Shown: positions 60,976-64,000 of the stretch, piece after piece
How the letters are laid out: every line of letters starts with the position of its first letter
Numbering within the stretch: the first letter of the stretch is position 1
Origin: Dallia pectoralis
Lineage: Eukaryota; Chordata; Actinopteri; Esociformes; Umbridae
Reading direction: 5' to 3'
Assembly: GCA_029465975.1 (NCBI GenBank)
Contig: CM055728.1
Span: forward strand, 28,922,052-28,986,051
Length of the DNA: 64,000 nucleotides
Notes under the pieces: generated by a model
Database searches by the model: none
Told to the model about the DNA's origin: nothing
Seen by the model: the letters and a program-made list of their open reading frames with translations, nothing else
Position numbers and translations under genes: made by a program

Positions 60976-61324
60976 AACAGTTATTCAACTGTAATTAGCA
61001 TTGATCAATGAATATGAATAAGTTAAAGGCTGTTTTCTACTGTACCCTCGCTGCGTGTTAGCTAATCGCACTGACTGATGTTCTTCCATAGGTGGATGTG
61101 TGCTATTAAGGATGAGAGACAGCCCATCTGTTCATTGTTTGATCTGTGTTTAATCGGGACTGGTGTGTTCCCATTTGTAAGACTACCGCAATATTTACAT
61201 ATTTGCAGACGGAGGCGAGATATTTAAAATGTGTCCACACGTCCTGCTAACCACGGATGTGCTTCTGAATACAATACAGCCTTAAAATAGAAAGGTAACT
61301 GTAAAACACAGATGGCTTACAGAA

Positions 61325-61563
61325 ACCTCGGGTCTTAGGCCTTGGGTCTGGAAGGTCCCTGGTTCTAATCCCCCCACCATCAAGGTGAAAAACCTTGTCG
61401 TTCTGTCCTTGAGCAAGACAGTTAACCCTAAATGCTCCCCGGGCGCCGTTGACGTGGAAGTCGAATCAGGTAACTGATTAGGGCTGCCCCCTGCACCTCA
61501 GGGTTGGGTAAAATGCAGAGGACACATTTCAGTTGAATGCATTCAGTTGTACAACTGACGATA
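61325..61563 (+). mobile_element. SINE, salmoniform/esociform type
   Basis: It has a box B-like GGTTCTAATCCCC and a body containing TTGAGCAAGACAGTTAACCC and CCCCGGGCGCCG. The tail, TTTCAGTTGAATGCATTCAG followed by TTGTACAACTGAC, closely resembles a SINE tail I associate with salmonid and pike genomes. It is followed by a (CTATT)n-like short run. It lies in a copine intron. Confidence 0.75.
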
Positions 61564-61865
61564 TTGGTCTATTCTATTCTATCAGCTCTGATACGAATGA
61601 CCACAGTGGACATCCTGTACTTTAGCTGGACATTGCTCTTCTTTTGCACAACTGTATATATAAGTCGATATTGCTCTTTTGCACAATTTGATACTTGAAC
61701 CTGGATATTGATCTTTCTTTTTCTGCAATCTGCTTTCACATCCAGACATTGCTCCTTTGCAATATTTAGATACATATTAGACATTCTATATTTACCCAGT
61801 ACATAAGTCAAATAGGCAGGGACACTTGTTGTGTGTTTTGCTCTGTTTGCACTGTTTTGTGTACG

Positions 61866-62275
61866 TGTCACAATTCCTAGTCCACCAGGGACATCTAGTG
61901 GGCTAGGAGGGTGTTGGAGCAAGTTGGTTTCATTCAGTCACAGCTGTTTAACGTTTGATTTGATTAAAGTGTCACAGCTGTATGGGATTTGGTGATTATG
62001 TGTGTATTTAAGTCACTGGATCTGGGTGCACAGTTGTTAGTTATTATTTCCAGGTCACGACATTAGATATAGGTGAGTGTTTGATAGAATTAGTATTGCT
62101 GTTGTTTGAATGTGTTTTGTAAGTTACTGTGTACCGCAATATCATTTCAAATGAGTTATTTTTTTCGCCGTTCTGTGTTTCTTTTACAATAGTTAAAATA
62201 AACCTATTTCAGAACAGATTACCTTGCTCTGCATATGGCTTTTCTGCACTACTCCTCCGGATTTAAAATGTGTGT
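61866..62275 (+). mobile_element. Possible degraded solo LTR
   Basis: It begins TGTCACAATTCC, has a TGTATTTAAG TATA-like element at about 62005 and an AATAAA at about 62200, followed by a U5-like segment. This order is that of a fish gypsy LTR, but I could not fix the right end or a target duplication. Confidence 0.3.
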
Positions 62276-62330
62276 TCTAAGTAGTGGTAAAAAAAAATTG
62301 TCTGTGTAAACAGAACCTGATTCTGATATA

Positions 62331-63036
62331 CAGTGGATATAAAAAGTCTACACCCCTTGTGTCTACACCATTTTTGTGATGTGAAAAAATTAGACTAGGA
62401 TAAATCATGTCAGAACTTTTTTCACATTTAATGTGACCTTTATTGTGAACAATTCAATTGAAAAACACTTTGTTGAACCACCTTTTGATTTTATTTCAGC
62501 ACTCAGTCAGTCAGGCATGGCACTTGACTTGGCAATATTTCCCCACTCTTCTTTGCAAAAGCGCTCCAAATCTGTCAGATAGCGAGGACATCCCTCTTCA
62601 GATCACCCCACAGATGTTCAATTGGATTCAGGTCTGGGCTCAGGGTGCGCCATTCCAAAATGTTAATCATCTTCTGGGGAAGCCATGCTTTTGTGGATTT
62701 TAATGTGTGCTTTGAGTCGTTGTCATGCTGAAAGGTGAACTTCATTTTCAGCTTTCTAATGGAAGCCTCAAGGTTTTGTGCAAGAATTTCCTGGTATTTG
62801 GAACTGTTCATAATTCCATCAACCATGACTAAGGCCCCGGTTAAAGCTGAAGAAAAACAGCCCCAATGCATGATGCTGCCACCCACTATACCGTGGGTGT
62901 TCTTTGGGTAATGTGCAGTGTTGTTTTTGCGCCAAATATACCTTTGGCCAAAAAGTCTACCTTGGTTTCGTCAAACCATATAATGTTTGCCCACATGCTT
63001 TTGGGAGAGGGTTGTGTAGATCTATTTTATCCACTG
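62331..63036 (-). mobile_element. Tc1/mariner-like transposon, internally deleted
   Basis: The ends are CAGTGGATATAAAAAGTC on the left and the inverse of CAGTGGATAAAATAGATC on the right, flanked by TA on both sides (62329-62330 and 63037-63038), the usual Tc1 target. At 706 bp it is about half the length of a complete element. On the minus strand it retains the C-terminal part of the transposase with FDETKV, QHDND and SPDLNPIEHLWGDLKRD, the D, D and E motifs of a DD34E catalytic core. The N-terminal DNA-binding domain is missing, and stops break the frame upstream of 62886. The copy cannot move by itself. Confidence 0.85.
62575..62886 (-). pseudogene. Tc1-like transposase C-terminal remnant
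   Basis: A 103-codon frame reads SIMHWGCFSS, then FTFQHDNDSKHT and LSPDLNPIEHLWGDLKRD, which is the second half of the DDE domain. The first catalytic Asp (FDETKV) lies upstream in the same strand at about 62960-62980, separated by a stop. Confidence 0.88.
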
Positions 63037-63140
63037 TATTTGTCTCTGCAACACGTTTTCCAAAAAGCTCTCAAATGAGATTGACTGACTTATCCGGAAA
63101 CTAGGAGATACTGCGCTACATCCAGAGGTGCTTTGCTCAC

Positions 63141-63198
63141 CGTCAAACTCTGCCGGTCCGACCCCGACAATGATGATGGACATTGGGAGAGCAGCCGC
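63141..63198 (-). CDS. Copine coding exon (PMSIIIVGVG)
   Basis: Lies between a CACGTTCAG acceptor and a TTTGACG|GTGAGC donor. It reads AAALPMSIIIVGVGPAEFD plus a split codon, one of the most conserved copine segments. It joins in phase 0 to the upstream exon (VVN|AAALPM) and in phase 1 to the penultimate exon (D-A-MEEL). The 2.87 kb intron that follows holds the Tc1 remnant, SINE and minisatellite. Confidence 0.95.
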
Positions 63199-63448
63199 CT
63201 GAACGTGGAAAGGAAGAGGAGTTTGATAAAATCACTACAGAAAGAAGTCAAATCGATAACAAGTAAAATAGTGTTCAGTCGTAATTAAAGCTTAGTGTTA
63301 CAAAAAGGTTTGATTTAAAATGTTATATCAAGGGAACAGGTAGAAACAAGCCAGCTTGTTGACTAACGCGACGTCCTTGAGCAACAAAGCTGAGACCACA
63401 CAGGACAGTCTACAGGAGAGACCGCTGCAGTGTAAACGGTCTACTCAC

Positions 63449-63551
63449 GTTGACCACCGCTTCCTTGGTCTGCACCATGTCGGAGATGACTCCGTCTGTG
63501 ATGATCAACAACACAAAGTATTGAGAGCCATCTGTCACATCCTGTGCAGAT
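63449..63551 (-). CDS. Copine coding exon (VLLIITDGVISD)
   Basis: Lies between a GTCCCTCAG acceptor and a GTCAAC|GTGAGT donor. It reads SAQDVTDGSQYFVLLIITDG then VISDMVQTKEAVVN, the VWA-like core of the copine domain with its ITDG motif. The first base completes a codon from an upstream exon that should lie beyond the window or could not be recognised before 64000. Confidence 0.95.
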
Positions 63552-63553
63552 CT

Positions 63554-63558
<5 letters not shown>

Positions 63559-63587
<29 letters not shown>
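63559..63587. repeat. (CA)n microsatellite
   Basis: CA run of about 29 bp beginning eight bases inside the copine intron, so it sits within the acceptor region (a GT run in the gene's sense). Confidence 0.9.
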
Positions 63588-63590
<3 letters not shown>

Positions 63591-64000
63591 AACACTCGGG
63601 GAAAACAGTGTGTTTTCACCGTGTAGTAAGATTGAGAGTGTTAGCAGTAACATGAGATTTCGTGTGATGGCAAATGTTTACACGGCTCACTGGACAGGAA
63701 ATGAAGGCCTGTTAGTCTGTGATCCTTTAACCTCTGACCCTGTAGCATAACCCATTCATTACCTCTGATTATGATGTCACGTGGTCCCCCCTAAACCCCC
63801 CACATGTCACCAGGGGAGCCACAGGCACTGAGAGAAGCACTGTGAAAAACAGAGCCATGCATTATATTTCAGGTCTCATCTGTTAGTACGTGAGCCGACG
63901 AGCTCCGAAATGCGACTAACAGTTGTTTTTCCTCCCCGGAGTGCCTTTCACCTGCTCCCCCCAAATACGCAGCTGCCAGAACGGGCAGGAAAATGTCCCC
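63588..64000. other. Copine intron, no further exon recognised
   Basis: Single-copy sequence. I looked for the next upstream copine exon on the minus strand and found none with the right phase and motif. Confidence 0.4.

Noticed and set aside
63930..64000. Next upstream copine exon (FLPVLAA-like frame on the minus strand)
   Set aside because: The frame that resembles copine does not have the phase needed to join the exon at 63449-63551, so the resemblance is probably chance.

Overview
The window looks like nuclear genomic DNA of a ray-finned fish, most likely a salmonid or pike-like species. Three things point there: vertebrate multi-exon genes, a SINE whose tail resembles repeats I know from salmoniform/esociform genomes (61.3-61.6 kb), and fish-type Ty3/gypsy and Tc1 elements. 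I see no bacterial genes, CRISPR arrays or operons. The species assignment is inference.

Layout. 1-32 kb holds no gene I can support. It is a field of tandem arrays with units from 2 to 48 bp, several with higher-order structure, separated by plain single-copy sequence. 32.1-42 kb is klf15 on the minus strand: a last exon (32107-32275), a 7.1 kb intron filled with arrays of 88, 14 and 47 bp units, a large coding exon (39366-40528) and a probable non-coding first exon near 41.8-41.9 kb with a promoter beyond it. 43445-48572 is a complete, very young Ty3/gypsy chromovirus-type retrotransposon on the minus strand, with 433 bp LTRs that differ at one base and a TTAGT target duplication. Its gag and pol are interrupted by several small frameshifts. 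49701-50200 is an assembly gap.

50.3-52 kb carries plus-strand exons resembling the ciliary coiled-coil protein CFAP100 (CCDC37). Two of them contain one-base frameshifts, so the gene is decayed or badly assembled. klf15 and CFAP100 are also neighbours on human 3q21 with the same relative orientation, as I recall it, so this looks like conserved synteny. 54377-54672 is a MITE with terminal inverted repeats. 59.5-63.6 kb holds the last four coding exons of a copine gene on the minus strand, with introns that carry a 55 bp minisatellite, a SINE, a possible solo LTR and a deleted Tc1-like transposon.

The genes do not form a pathway. KLF15 is a metabolic zinc-finger transcription factor, CFAP100 an axonemal protein and copine a calcium-dependent phospholipid-binding protein. 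I found no clearly new biological system. The observations most worth a second look are the self-priming signature of the retrotransposon, the contrast between its near-identical LTRs and its broken reading frames, the higher-order minisatellites, and the decay of the CFAP100-like gene.
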